DNA of 64,000 bases from Oncomelania hupensis (lineage: Eukaryota > Mollusca > Gastropoda > Littorinimorpha > Pomatiopsidae): NCBI GenBank assembly GCA_036898135.1, contig CM072522.1, positions 60,073,853 through 60,137,852 of the forward strand, given 5' to 3'. Shown here piece after piece: positions 33,683 through 43,676 of the stretch. The notes beneath the pieces are model-generated. The model ran no database searches. It was not told the DNA's origin and saw only the letters and a program-made list of their open reading frames with translations. The position numbers were made by a program, and so were the translations under genes. Numbering within the stretch: position 1 is the first letter of the stretch; the number at the start of each line of letters is the position of its first letter.

Positions 33683-34239
33683 GGACAAAGGGGAAAGGTG
33701 GGAGGGGAGGGAATCCTGTAGAGTTCATTTTATTAGGCAGGAAGAAAACTTTGACTTTGGCTGAAATGAATACTATTTCCCATATTTCACCTGTGGCTGA
33801 CATGAATACTTTTTCCCATAGTTCACCTGTGCGCTCTTGTTTCATTTCCAGTTACCTTCTATACGACGCCTAGACCAACGCCAGTACTTGCAGACTGATG
33901 TCAAATTGTTCCGGCATGAACATTGCTGTCGGTTTGTATTTCGGTTTGAAGATGTTCCTTTAAAACGAAAAATAAAACTGGTAACAAAAAATGTACCATT
34001 GTGTATCCTTGTGACTAATATCTTACTTGTGTGTAATTTATGATATTACCTGTCATCCTTTGGACTACTACATTGCTTTTGTCTGATTTCTCTTTCTATC
34101 TTCGGGAACTTCTCTCTGTCTGTTTCTCTCTCTGTCTCTTTCTCTTTTTTTCTCTCTCTGTTTCTCTCTCTCTCTGCCTCTGTCTCTCTCCCTCTCTCTC
34201 TCTCACTCACTACCTCTCCGTAGTGTAGACATTGCCAAA
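33683..34239. other. Unassigned stretch with a CT-rich run
   Basis: A CT-rich, imperfect stretch lies at about 34085-34215. A short direct repeat TTTCCCATA-TTCACCTGT (33776-33830) is visible. No gene recognised. Confidence 0.35.
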
Positions 34240-34505
34240 TCCGTACAAAGAGCAGAAGTGCATTACCAGAGGTAAGGCGGCTGCGCTCCCATGTCATCTC
34301 CATCTTCCTATACCCTTGCGAAACATGGACCCTCATAGCAGATCTACAACGAAGAATACAAATCATGGAGATGAAGAAGGGCATTTCCTATACCCAGCAC
34401 ATCACCAACAACGAAGTCCGAAAGACCATCGCACAAGCCATTGGACAACATGATGACATGTTCACAATGATGAAGAAACGGAAACTCGGATGGTATGACC
34501 ATGTC
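34240..34505 (+). pseudogene. RTE-BovB-like LINE fragment at the minisatellite edge
   Basis: Plus-strand fragment matching the RTE ORF end: GTAAGGCGGCTGCGCTCCCA, then the segments for LQRRIQ, YTQHITNNEVRKTIAQAIGQ and MMKKRKLGWYDHVTG, in broken frames. It stops at ATGTCACCGGTATCATG, where the 32-bp minisatellite begins. No tail, so the 3' end is lost into the array. Confidence 0.7.
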
Positions 34506-35563
34506 ACCGGTATCATGAATGTTATAGGTACTAATCAACCGGTGTCATAATTGTCATAAGTACCTATGAACTAGTGTCATGATTGTCATAGGTACCAAAC
34601 AACAAGTGTAATGATTATCATATGTACCTATGATTCAGTGTCATGATTGTCATAATACAAATCAACCAGTGTCATGATTGTCATATGTACCAAGGAACCA
34701 GTGTCATGATTGTCATAGGTACCTATCAACCTATCAGTGTTATGATTGTCATAGGTACCAAGCAACCAGTGTCATGATTGTCATAGGTACATAGCAACCT
34801 ATGAGTGTCATGATTGTCATAGGTACCTATCAATCAGTGTCATGATTGTCATAGGTACCTATCAATCAGTGTCACGATTGTCATAGGTACCTATCAATCA
34901 GTGTAATGATTGTCATAGGTACCTATCAATCAGTGTCATGATTGTCATAGGTACCTATCAATCAGTGTCATGATTGTCATAGATACCTATCAATCAGTGT
35001 CATGATTGTCATAGGTACCTATCAATCAGTGTCATGATTGTCATAGGTACTTATCAACCTATAAGTGTTATGATTGTCATAGGTACCTGTCAACCAGTGT
35101 CATGATTGTCATAGGTACATATCCACCAATCAGTGTCATGATTGTCATAGGTACCTATCAATCAGTGTCATGATTGTCATAGGTACCTATCAATCAGAGT
35201 TTTGATTGTCATAGGTACCTATCAATCAGTGGCGTGATTGTCATAGGTACCTATCAATCAGTGTCATGACTGTCATAGGTAGCTATCAATCAGTGTCATT
35301 ATTATCATAGGTACCTATATTATCAACCTATCAGTGTCATGATTGTCATAGATACCTATCAATCAGTGTCATGATTGTTTACAGGTACATATCAATCAGT
35401 GTCATGATTGTCATAGATATCTATCAATAAGTGTCATGCTTGTCATAGATACGTATCAATCAATGTCATGATTGTCATAGGTACCTATCAATCAGAGTCA
35501 TGATTGTCATAGGTACCTATCAATCAGTGTCATGATTGTCATAGGTACCTATCAATCAGTGTT
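34503..35563. repeat. 32-bp minisatellite, ~33 copies (left part)
   Basis: Units TGTCATGATTGTCATAGGTA + CCTATCAATCAG, 32 bp, more diverged at the left edge and more homogeneous inside. The array resumes at 38594-38632 after the CR1-like LINE, so it was split by that insertion. Confidence 0.9.
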
Positions 35564-38500
35564 CTGTAAATAATAATTGCTCATTTTTTCAAACTGTTTC
35601 GACAGGTGGGAGGGAAGGCGTGAAAGTTGAGAGTTCTAAAGGAAAAGTTTTAACATTCTTGGTTACTAATATTGATAGTATTCAAAATAAAATTCATGAG
35701 CTTGAAGCTTCGATAGAGGAATTGTCTCCGGACATCATAGCTGTGACTGAAATAAATCATAAGGCATCTCCTCCTGATCCTGACTGGCAACCTGTTATAT
35801 TAGGGTATTCTGTATTTCTGGATTTAACTGGAAGAGGGGTTGGTTTGTTTTACAAAGATTCCTTAAACATTATACGTTGCTCTGGTCTTGAATCCTTTAG
35901 ACCATCAGTTTGTTGTAATATTATACTTGGTGAGGACACCATTACGGTGGGAGTTCTCTACCGTTCCCCAAATAGCAACCTGGAGGAAAATAAACAGCTT
36001 AACACTAGCGTAAGAAACTTCTTTGAAAATACAAACAAAGATAGGCGTGTGGTGCTTATGGGCGATTTCAATTTTCCTGAAATTGATTGGGACTCGGAAA
36101 TATGCTCAACGCGCAATGAACACCCAGCAGCTCAGTTTCTAAAAAACTTACAAGATTGTTTTGTTCTTCAACTAGTTACAGAACCCACACATCACAGAGT
36201 CTTACAGAAGGCAAATATCCTAGATCTTATATTAGTAAAGGAAGAAAGATATGTATCTAATATTAGGTATCATCCTCCAATTGGCAAAAGCCATCACTCA
36301 GTTGTTACGTTTGAAATGCCTATTTTTTGTTCTGACCAAGCTAAACTCAAAGGCAAGTATTACTTGATGGATAGGGGAGAATATGGAAAGATGAATGATG
36401 AATTGAATGCGACTGATTGGACTGGTATTTTTGAAAACAAGAGTGTGGATGAAACATGGTGTTACCTTTACAATACACTTCAGGATTTACAAGACAAATA
36501 CATTCCTGCTAAAAATTTCTTTACGGGTACAAAAAATAAGACTGTTTCTAGAGATGTTTTAGATAAAATTAAAAAGAAACGTAAGGCTTACAAATGGTAC
36601 AGAAAATATAAAACAACAGATAATTATCACGCATATGCAAGAGCCAGAAATCAAGTCATATGGGAATTGAGAAAGCAAGTTAAACATAAAGAATTACTGA
36701 TGGCGCAGAATATAAAAACAAAACCTAAAGCATTCTTTGGTTATGTTTCATCGAGATGTAAATCAAAAGAGGCAATAAGTAGTTTATCAACCCCATCAGG
36801 TGAGTTTGCACAAACAGACAAAGATAAGGCTGATGTACTTAATGAGTTTTTTGTGAGTGTATTTACAAAAGAAGATACTAGTAGAGTTCCTCATCTAGAC
36901 AAAAAAACGGACATTGAAATTTCTTCGGTTTCTGTAACTGAGGACATGATAAAAAACAAACTTAATCAACTAAAAGTAGATAAAGCAGCAGGCCCAGATA
37001 AATTACAACCACGATTATTAAAAGAACTAAAGGATGGCTTAACTAAACCATTAAAACTACTATTCGACAAAAGTATAGCTTATGGGAAAATTCCATCTCC
37101 TTGGAAAGTTGCAGAAGTAAAACCTATTTTTAAAAAAGGGAATAAACAAAACCCTGGCAATTACAGACCAGTTAGTTTAACTTCAGTGGTTTGTAAACTG
37201 TTTGAAGGATTTATTCGAGATTTTTTAACTAAACATTTAACAGAAAATAAATTATTGTCTGAAAACCAGTTTGGTTTTACAAAAGGACGTTCTTGTGTAA
37301 CTCAACTCTTAAACACCATAAATGATTGGTTTTTAAAACTAGAAGAGGGTAATTCTGTTGATGCCGTTTATTTGGATCTGCAAAAAGCATTCGATACGGT
37401 ACCACATGCACGTTTAATTAGTAAGCTAGAGAGTTACGGTATTGGAGGTAGTCTGCTTGGTTGGATTTCAGATTTTTTGACTCAACGCACACAGTATGTA
37501 AAGGTTGGAAATGCTTGTTCAGGTTTTTCGGATGTTACAAGTGGGGTTCCTCAGGGAAGCGTATTAGGACCCACACTGTTTATATACTATATAAATGATA
37601 TGCCTGAGGTACTAAATTGTTTGGTTAAAATATTTGCAGATGATACAAAAATTTATCAAGTTGTAAATGATGACTCTGATGCCGCAAAAATGCAAACTAA
37701 CATAAACATGCTAGCAGAATGGGCTAATACATGGCAAATTAAATTTAACAGTGATAAATGTAAAGTTATGCACTTAGGATATAAAAATAGTCTGTACGAG
37801 TATTTTATGGAAGATAAAAAATTAGATGTAACCTCAGCTGAAAAAGACTTGGGAGTGATTGTTGACCCTAAGTTATCGTTCGATGATCATGTGTCTCAGA
37901 CAGTTAAGAAGGCGAACAGGCTATGTGGTATGCTAATTGGTAATATACAGTGTAAAGAAAAAGATATTATGGTCCCACTTTTTAAGTCACTGGTAAGACC
38001 TGTATTGGAGTATGGAAATTCTGTATGGTGCTCATGTCTAAAAAAGCATAATACGGCAATAGAAGGTGTTCAGAAACGATTTACCAAGAAAATTGTTGGT
38101 TTGAAAAATTTAAGCTATGAACATAGATTAGAAGCCATAAAACTGCCAAGTCTGGAATTCAGGAGATTACGAGGTGACATGATAGAAACATACAAAATTG
38201 TCCATGGAATATATGATGTTAACACTACTAAAACTTTGTTTCATAAAAGTGTTTTGACTAACACAAGAGGACACTCATTAAAATTAAATAAACAAAATGT
38301 TAACTCCTCTAAATATAACCGTTTCTTTACTAATAGAATAATAAATGCATGGAATAATTTACCACAGTTTGTTGTGACAGCAGGAACGGTGAACTCATTT
38401 AAAAATAGCATTGATAAAGTTTGGAAATCTGAAATGTACAAAACAGACTTAGAAATTTATTAATAGTAAATAAGTGCGCGCATCCATATTTGTGGTGCGG

Positions 38501-38594
38501 GGGTAAAAGTACATTGAAACCCCCGCAAGTGACCTAGAGCAGGCGAAAAAGGCTCATAGCCTACAAAGCCATAATATGATATGATATGATATGA
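35564..38594 (+). mobile_element. CR1-like non-LTR retrotransposon inserted in the 32-bp minisatellite
   Basis: The insert begins near CTGTAAATAATAATTGCTCA, where minisatellite similarity ends, and finishes with a (ATATG)n-like tail at about 38573-38594. There the array resumes as TTGTCATAGGTACC. The 3' UTR (38464-38572) contains GGGGGTAAAAGTACATTGAAACCCCC, a short GC stem. No ORF1 is present, so the copy is 5'-truncated. Left and right edges share only a few bases of minisatellite, so a target duplication cannot be resolved. Confidence 0.85.
35620..38463 (+). CDS. CR1-like LINE ORF2: endonuclease + reverse transcriptase, uninterrupted
   Basis: 947 codons with no stop. Residues ~12-235 are an APE-type endonuclease: NIDSIQNKI, VTEINHK with the catalytic Glu, GVGLFYKDS, GVLYRSPNS, LMGDFNFPEIDW (~146) and, where SDH is expected, SHHSVV (224-226). 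The Asp is His, which should damage nicking. Residues ~430-740 are RT: GPDKLQPRLLKE, PIFKKGNKQNPGNYRPVSLT, QFGFTKGRSC, YLDLQKAFDTVPH, SGVPQGSVLGP, KIFADDTK (catalytic FADD at 672-675). The C-terminus contains LEYGNSVWCSCLKK. The order and wording fit the CR1/L2 group. The frame continues upstream of the listed GTG to the insertion edge, so the true start is lost. Intactness implies recent insertion. Confidence 0.92.
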   Translation: MKVESSKGKVLTFLVTNIDSIQNKIHELEASIEELSPDIIAVTEINHKASPPDPDWQPVILGYSVFLDLTGRGVGLFYKDSLNIIRCSGLESFRPSVCCNIILGEDTITVGVLYRSPNSNLEENKQLNTSVRNFFENTNKDRRVVLMGDFNFPEIDWDSEICSTRNEHPAAQFLKNLQDCFVLQLVTEPTHHRVLQKANILDLILVKEERYVSNIRYHPPIGKSHHSVVTFEMPIFCSDQAKLKGKYYLMDRGEYGKMNDELNATDWTGIFENKSVDETWCYLYNTLQDLQDKYIPAKNFFTGTKNKTVSRDVLDKIKKKRKAYKWYRKYKTTDNYHAYARARNQVIWELRKQVKHKELLMAQNIKTKPKAFFGYVSSRCKSKEAISSLSTPSGEFAQTDKDKADVLNEFFVSVFTKEDTSRVPHLDKKTDIEISSVSVTEDMIKNKLNQLKVDKAAGPDKLQPRLLKELKDGLTKPLKLLFDKSIAYGKIPSPWKVAEVKPIFKKGNKQNPGNYRPVSLTSVVCKLFEGFIRDFLTKHLTENKLLSENQFGFTKGRSCVTQLLNTINDWFLKLEEGNSVDAVYLDLQKAFDTVPHARLISKLESYGIGGSLLGWISDFLTQRTQYVKVGNACSGFSDVTSGVPQGSVLGPTLFIYYINDMPEVLNCLVKIFADDTKIYQVVNDDSDAAKMQTNINMLAEWANTWQIKFNSDKCKVMHLGYKNSLYEYFMEDKKLDVTSAEKDLGVIVDPKLSFDDHVSQTVKKANRLCGMLIGNIQCKEKDIMVPLFKSLVRPVLEYGNSVWCSCLKKHNTAIEGVQKRFTKKIVGLKNLSYEHRLEAIKLPSLEFRRLRGDMIETYKIVHGIYDVNTTKTLFHKSVLTNTRGHSLKLNKQNVNSSKYNRFFTNRIINAWNNLPQFVVTAGTVNSFKNSIDKVWKSEMYKTDLEIY

Positions 38595-38632
38595 TTGTCA
38601 TAGGTACCTATCAATCAGTGTCATGATGGGCT
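38594..38632. repeat. Right remnant of the 32-bp minisatellite
   Basis: TTGTCATAGGTACCTATCAA + TCAGTGTCATGAT continues the array of 34503-35563 after the CR1-like insertion. Confidence 0.8.
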
Positions 38633-38667
38633 CTACAAGGGTGTGTGAGAGGAGAAGATTCAGGGTG

Positions 38668-39300
38668 GGGGTTGCGTACTTGACGAACTGTGCAGAATTC
38701 ATAACACCGTTGTTAACCTTAACGTAATTGACGGACTGTGCTGAGTTCATAACACCGTTGTTAACCTTAACGTAATTGACGGACTGTGCTGAGTTCATAA
38801 TACCGTTGTTAACCTTAACGTAATTGACGAACTGGGCTGAGTTCATAATACCGTTGTTAACCTTAACGTAATTGACGAACTGGGCTGAGTTCATAATACC
38901 GTTGTTAACCTTAACGTAATTGACGAACTGGGCTGAGTTCATAATACCGTTGTTAACCTTAACGTAATTGGCCAACGGTGCTGAGTTCATAATACCGTTG
39001 TTAACCTTAACGTAATTGACGGACTGTGCTGAGTTCATAATACCGTTGTTAACCTTAACGTAATTGACGTACTGTGCTGAGTTCATAATACCGTTGTTAA
39101 CCTTAACGTAATTGACGAACTGGGCTGAGTTCATAATACCGTTGTTAACCTTAACGTAATTGACGAACTGTGCTGAGTTCATAATACCATTGTTAACCTT
39201 AACGTAATTGACCAACTGTGCTGAGTTCATAACACCGTTGTTAACCTTAACGTAATTGACGAACTGTGCTGAGTTCATAAGACCGTTGTTAACCTTAACG
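38668..39300. repeat. 48-bp minisatellite, ~13 copies
   Basis: Units of 48 bp (GTTGTTAACCTTAACGTAAT + TGACGAACTGTGCTGAGTTCATAATACC). As 48 is a multiple of three, the minus strand has a 226-codon frame repeating NSAQFVNYVKVNNGIM. Differences between copies fall in a few positions. Nothing outside the array supports a gene. Confidence 0.9.
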
Positions 39301-39822
39301 GTTTTGTTTGTAATAAAGTTATCGAAATGTGTGTGTGTATTTGTAGATGTGTGTGTGTGTGTGAGTGTGTGTGTGTCTGTCTGTCAGAGTTTTGCATGTT
39401 ATTAGAGACACAACAAATCAAAACTGTATTTTTGTGAATAAAGATATATTGACTTTATCTGACGTTGCACTATGCAAAAAATATAATCCAATATAGTTTG
39501 ACAATGGTTAATTTAGAAATGTCTAGGTTGTTTGGAGAAGGCGAACGTCTTAGCAAACGCCATAACATACAGACACTGATTACACAAAGGAGCAATACGA
39601 ACCTGACCTTGACATTTCACCAGAATTATTTCATGCCCTTCATGTCAAAAAGGTCAAAATATTTGTCTCCCTGGTCAATGTTTTTTTCATGCTTTTTCTT
39701 TGAATGTGTTTTGTCCTCGACATCGACACATGCATCTTGATCATCCTTTCTTTTTCCAAACTGTAAAATCTACAGAAATGACTATGATTTTGACGTTCAT
39801 ACGTGGTCATCAAATGTCCATA
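39301..39822. other. 3' flank of the receptor gene
   Basis: Contains a (GT)n-rich segment (~39325-39395) and otherwise no recognised feature. Confidence 0.4.
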
Positions 39823-39828
39823 TTTATT
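39823..39828 (-). terminator. Candidate polyadenylation signal of the GRL101-like gene
   Basis: AATAAA on the minus strand, about 53 bases after the stop codon of the receptor gene. Position and orientation fit a cleavage/polyadenylation signal; not proven. Confidence 0.5.
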
Positions 39829-39880
39829 AAGCAGTAATCCACAAACTCATGCTCCTGTGTGGTCGATCCATGTTGTGGCT

Positions 39881-42673
39881 TTACTTAAAGTTTAACTGAC
39901 TAACAACCTCGTCAGGGGTTAGAGTTCCATTCTTTAGACAGGTCTGGAGAGCAGACAGAACCTCGGTTTTTGCAGACCTGGTCACTGTAGGGTTCGTTTG
40001 GCGCGCTTTTAACTTCTGCAGCAGATAGTCCTCCCTCGCTTTTTTTCGTTTTTCCATCAGCACGTTGAAGGTATAGAGGAACGGGTTGAAAGCAGAGTTG
40101 ATGGGCATGACGATGATGGCCATGGCCACGTTGATTTCATCAGGGATGGGAGTGCCGGTTGACGCCATGACGCCAAGCAGGCCGATGGGGAACCAGCAAG
40201 CAAAGTTCGACAGAACGACCGAGGTCAAGCGGCGAGCGATCGTCGCGTCCCGGTTTGCCCTGTCCTTGCTGGCCATTGAGTTAACCCTGACTGACCAGTA
40301 GATGACCACCTGACCGACGGCGATAAGGATAAAGAGGGTGAAGTTGAGCACGATCATCACGGTGAAAGAGTACGTGTAGCCAGGAAAGCCGTCACTGCTG
40401 CTGAAAGGGAGCGGAATGCAGATGCCATTCTGACTGTAGAACTGCCAGTGGGACGTGGCAGGTAGTAAGGGAACGATGATCAGCACTAACCCCACAGCCC
40501 AGATAATGTCACAGGTGACAAGAGCAGATCTAAAGCTGAAGGGGGCCTGTCTGAAAGGGAAGCGTAGCACCAGGAAGCGGTCCAGCGTAATGAAACAGAT
40601 GATGAAGGCGCTGACCTCGCTGGACAGGAGAGACAGGCATCCTGCAATAGTGCACGCAATGCTCTGCTTCCATTCTACATCGTGGAACAAATACTGACCC
40701 TGATAGACAAGATCTGCAGAGCCGACCACCACCAGGTAAACACCCATGAAAACATCAGCCACGGACAGGTTGGTAACGAACACACCAAAGCTGCCGTGTG
40801 TTGACTCGTCCAAGTAGATCCTGGCTACAAAGCTACCCACGTTGCCTACGATGGCCATGGCTGCAAAGACCCAGATAAAGATGCGATAGGTGTTGGATTT
40901 CAGCAGATCGTCGCACGAGGCCAGCAAGTCTTGTTTGGAATAACAGTTATTCAAGTTAAAGTCAGCAGACAGCATGACAGGACAGCATAACTTGTAGTTG
41001 TCTACGTGCACTGTCTGCAAAGATGTCAGGCTGGTCAAAACGTCTTTCGGGAAAATGGTCAGAGGACTTCCTCTGGCGTCCACAGTCTGCAGCAACGGCG
41101 TGGATTTGAATCCTTCCTCTAAGATTGTTGTCAACTTGCTCCAGGACACATTAATCGTTTCCATATGCTTACAGTTTGCAAAAGCGCTGCCGTTATAGAC
41201 TGTGAGCTCAGTGAACGAGAGATCGATGCTTCGTAAAATCATAGGTTGTGATGTTGTCGCGTCAGTGTTGATGATATCTGAAAGCGGGTTGTAGGAAAGA
41301 TCGAGAACGAGAAGTTTTTTGAGTGAGCTGAAGACACCCATGTCAATGCTGGCTAACTGGTTGTGATTCAGGTCCAGGTACTGGAGATTGGGTAAGTTCA
41401 TGACGCCCATGTCAATGCTGGCTATCTGGTTGTGACTCAGGTTCAGGTTTTGGAGATTGGGTAAGGTCATAATGGTCACTGTGCTTATGTTGGACCGGGA
41501 CAGGTGAAGACGAACGAGCAGGCGGTTGCCGAAGAAGTCCTTTAATCCCATGTTAGAGCCACTGGCGTCAAGATACCGAATGTGTGGGAATTCACTGGCA
41601 TTGAAGTTTGTATTGCAGACAAAGGCCAGACCCTGACAACGGCAGGCATTTGGACAATACGACTTGCATAGCAGTTCATCGTCCCACTGAGGACAGTGCG
41701 GCACACCGTCACACACGTTGTCAGGATGCAAGCACACGTAGGACCCCCAACAACGGTAAAATCCCGAACATACGAAATGTTCACAGTCTTTTTCATCCTC
41801 CTTCTGCAGGCAGTCAGGAATGTTGTTACAGCGAAGGTAGACAGGGAGGCAAACGCCTTCAGGGCACAAGAAGTGCGTGTCAGGACAATTGTTTGATGAA
41901 ACAAACGAGTAACTGCCCTTGCCGTCCATCTCTAGCACCACTGGCAAAAGCACTTTTGGTGGTAACTGTAGATTAAACGGCGCTTTGCACAGTTCATCAG
42001 ATCCATCATAACAATCTAGGTTGTGGTCACAGTCGCGGTAGGTACTGACACATTGTCCGCTGCTGCACTGGTAATCCTTCACAGGGCAGGCTTCAAAGTG
42101 ACAAAAATCTTCATCCGTTCTGTCCAGGCAATGCACGATGTGGTCACAAACCAGGCTATAGTGCAAGGCCATATGGCCAACGCCGCAGTGGAACATGGGC
42201 ACCGTCACTCCGCCAGTCTCGCACCAATTCTTGCTTTCTTCCTTCACGCATCCACTCCGCGCATCACATGACAGGAAATCTTTCGTCAGGTGACCTTGGG
42301 GACATGGCACCATAGAGTGATTTCTGGAATCCAATGAAGAAATGCGTTTTGAGAATTTGATGCTGCTTGCAGAGTCTGTAGCGTTATTCCCTTTTCCTGG
42401 GGAAAGCTCAATGACGGTTATGTTTTTGTCGAATTCGCACAAAAGATGGGTAAACGAAAATTCTGCATGGCAGGCTTGCTCTTTCACTGTATAGGTCTTA
42501 AGGTCGAAGTAGGCACATCGCGGGGCTGTCGCATTTGAAGTGATATTGAGGAAGAATGCCGACCTCCCGTCAGTCCACTGCCAGATCTGGTGGATTACAG
42601 ATAAAACATGGTGGTGTAAGCCAGGTAGGTTCCAATCGTCACGACAAAGGTGATAACGTGCTCTATCACAGTG
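39881..42673 (-). CDS. GRL101-like: GRL101-like leucine-rich-repeat GPCR, last exon (lectin C-half, LDLa, LRR, 7TM)
   Basis: 930 residues and a stop, after acceptor AG at 42675-42674 (phase 0). Residues ~1-80 finish a C-type lectin domain (WQWTDGRSAFF, CAYFD, LLCEF). Four LDLa modules follow (~158-192, 196-229, 263-297, 302-336; each ending in the acidic C-x-D-x-x-D/E pattern such as CYDGSDELC). Then an LRR N-cap CPNACRC (~340), about seven leucine-rich repeats including a near-duplicate pair (NLPNLQYLDLNHNQ), a Cys-rich C-cap, and seven membrane helices (~599-870) with TLDRF in place of DRY and NPFLY (NPxxY) in helix 7. The tail is ~60 residues. This is the layout of type-C LGRs and Lymnaea GRL101: a plasma-membrane receptor for an unknown ligand. 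No disruption is seen. Confidence 0.93.
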   Translation of the reverse strand, partial: HCDRARYHLCRDDWNLPGLHHHVLSVIHQIWQWTDGRSAFFLNITSNATAPRCAYFDLKTYTVKEQACHAEFSFTHLLCEFDKNITVIELSPGKGNNATDSASSIKFSKRISSLDSRNHSMVPCPQGHLTKDFLSCDARSGCVKEESKNWCETGGVTVPMFHCGVGHMALHYSLVCDHIVHCLDRTDEDFCHFEACPVKDYQCSSGQCVSTYRDCDHNLDCYDGSDELCKAPFNLQLPPKVLLPVVLEMDGKGSYSFVSSNNCPDTHFLCPEGVCLPVYLRCNNIPDCLQKEDEKDCEHFVCSGFYRCWGSYVCLHPDNVCDGVPHCPQWDDELLCKSYCPNACRCQGLAFVCNTNFNASEFPHIRYLDASGSNMGLKDFFGNRLLVRLHLSRSNISTVTIMTLPNLQNLNLSHNQIASIDMGVMNLPNLQYLDLNHNQLASIDMGVFSSLKKLLVLDLSYNPLSDIINTDATTSQPMILRSIDLSFTELTVYNGSAFANCKHMETINVSWSKLTTILEEGFKSTPLLQTVDARGSPLTIFPKDVLTSLTSLQTVHVDNYKLCCPVMLSADFNLNNCYSKQDLLASCDDLLKSNTYRIFIWVFAAMAIVGNVGSFVARIYLDESTHGSFGVFVTNLSVADVFMGVYLVVVGSADLVYQGQYLFHDVEWKQSIACTIAGCLSLLSSEVSAFIICFITLDRFLVLRFPFRQAPFSFRSALVTCDIIWAVGLVLIIVPLLPATSHWQFYSQNGICIPLPFSSSDGFPGYTYSFTVMIVLNFTLFILIAVGQVVIYWSVRVNSMASKDRANRDATIARRLTSVVLSNFACWFPIGLLGVMASTGTPIPDEINVAMAIIVMPINSAFNPFLYTFNVLMEKRKKAREDYLLQKLKARQTNPTVTRSAKTEVLSALQTCLKNGTLTPDEVVSQLNFK

Positions 42674-43028
42674 CTTGGACAATGTCATAAATTATATTTG
42701 TTTAAAAGAAGAAATTTAAATATGAATAAAAGATGAAAACAATAATGAACTTTTTTTTTAAAAAACCCAGACTGCTCGGCAATATTTTGAAAGGCCCACA
42801 TGCATTTGATCATCTGATCATGAGTGGAATCGTAGCTACATACAAGTTTGGTTTGTCGGTAACTGTACGTCCACGCCAACATTATGATTTAGAGAAAGAA
42901 ACACTTAACCATAAAATGAAATAGGTCTGTGTTCACTTTGACCTTGTTCTTCAATCAAGGTCACGTTTCAGAAAATCACAGAGAGAAGAAAGCTTGTTTG
43001 ATGTCTGAAAATCTGAATAATGGCTTAC
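42674..43028 (-). other. 355-bp intron of the GRL101-like gene inside the lectin domain
   Basis: Donor GTAAGC directly after exon codon CAC (43029) and acceptor CCAAG before CACTGTGAT (42673) leave the reading frame in phase 0. The acceptor has a poor pyrimidine tract, so its exact position is the least certain junction of the gene. Confidence 0.65.
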
Positions 43029-43254
43029 GTGCTTGTAGAAGGCCGCCACTGGGACTGCCTCCCGTCGCTCCAGCAGCTGGGCACCCATGAAGATGAAGAA
43101 ACGCGGCGTTGGTAAGGACGCAACAAAAAGTTGGAAATCTCTGAATTTTGTCGGCATTCCCATGGTAACCAGCCGCTGCCCCTTCCTCATGCACATCAAA
43201 CGGGAGTCGTACCAAGTCATCTTTGGTTCTGTGGTTTGGTGAAGCTGGTAGCAC
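43029..43254 (-). CDS. GRL101-like: GRL101-like gene, internal exon: first half of C-type lectin domain
   Basis: 226 bp. Acceptor TTTCAG (43260-43255), donor GTAAG (43028-43024). The first base completes a Lys codon begun in the exon at 47920-48099, then 75 codons: CYQLHQTTEPKMTWYDSRLM, CMRKGQRLVTMGMPTKFRDF, QLFVASL, FFIFMGAQLLERREAV, AAFYKH. The CYxL start, the W-x-x-S/A-R-x-x-C stretch and the RLV are the usual N-terminal half of a C-type lectin domain; the WTDG half is in the next exon. No EPN/QPD motif is seen, so sugar binding cannot be assumed. A 30-bp VNTR begins at the acceptor and is open in the same frame. Confidence 0.88.
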
Positions 43255-43676
43255 CTGAAACAAGCAGTACATACACCTACAGTCGTTGAATAAGCCGTAC
43301 ACACAACTACAGTCATTGAATAAGCCGTACACAAAACTACAGTCATTAAACAAGCAGTACACACAACTACAGTCATTAAACAAGCAGTACACACAACTAC
43401 AGTCATTTAACAAGCAGTAGACACAACTACAGTCATTAAACAAGCAGTACACACAACTACAGTCATTAAACAAGCAGTAGACACAACTACAGTCATTAAA
43501 CAAGCAGTACACACAACTACAGTCATTTAACAAGCAGTACACACAACTACAGTCATTAAACAAGCAGTACACACAACTACAGTCATTGAACAAGCAGTAG
43601 GCTACACACAACTACAGTCATTGAACAAGCAGTACACACAACTACAGTCATTGAACAAGCAGTACACACAACTACA
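43255..43676. repeat. 30-bp VNTR adjoining a splice acceptor (left part)
   Basis: About 14 units CAAGCAGTACACACAACTAC + AGTCATTGAA, 30 bp. The array starts at the acceptor of the lectin exon and continues at 44812-45135 after a MITE. Minus-strand frames are open because the unit is ten codons (TVVVCTAC-type peptides). I regard these as intronic. Confidence 0.92.

Noticed and set aside
42976..43611. 211-codon Cys-rich frame (YCLFNDCSCV repeats)
   Set aside because: Wrong frame of the 30-bp VNTR; it runs out of frame through the lectin exon, which is coding in another frame.
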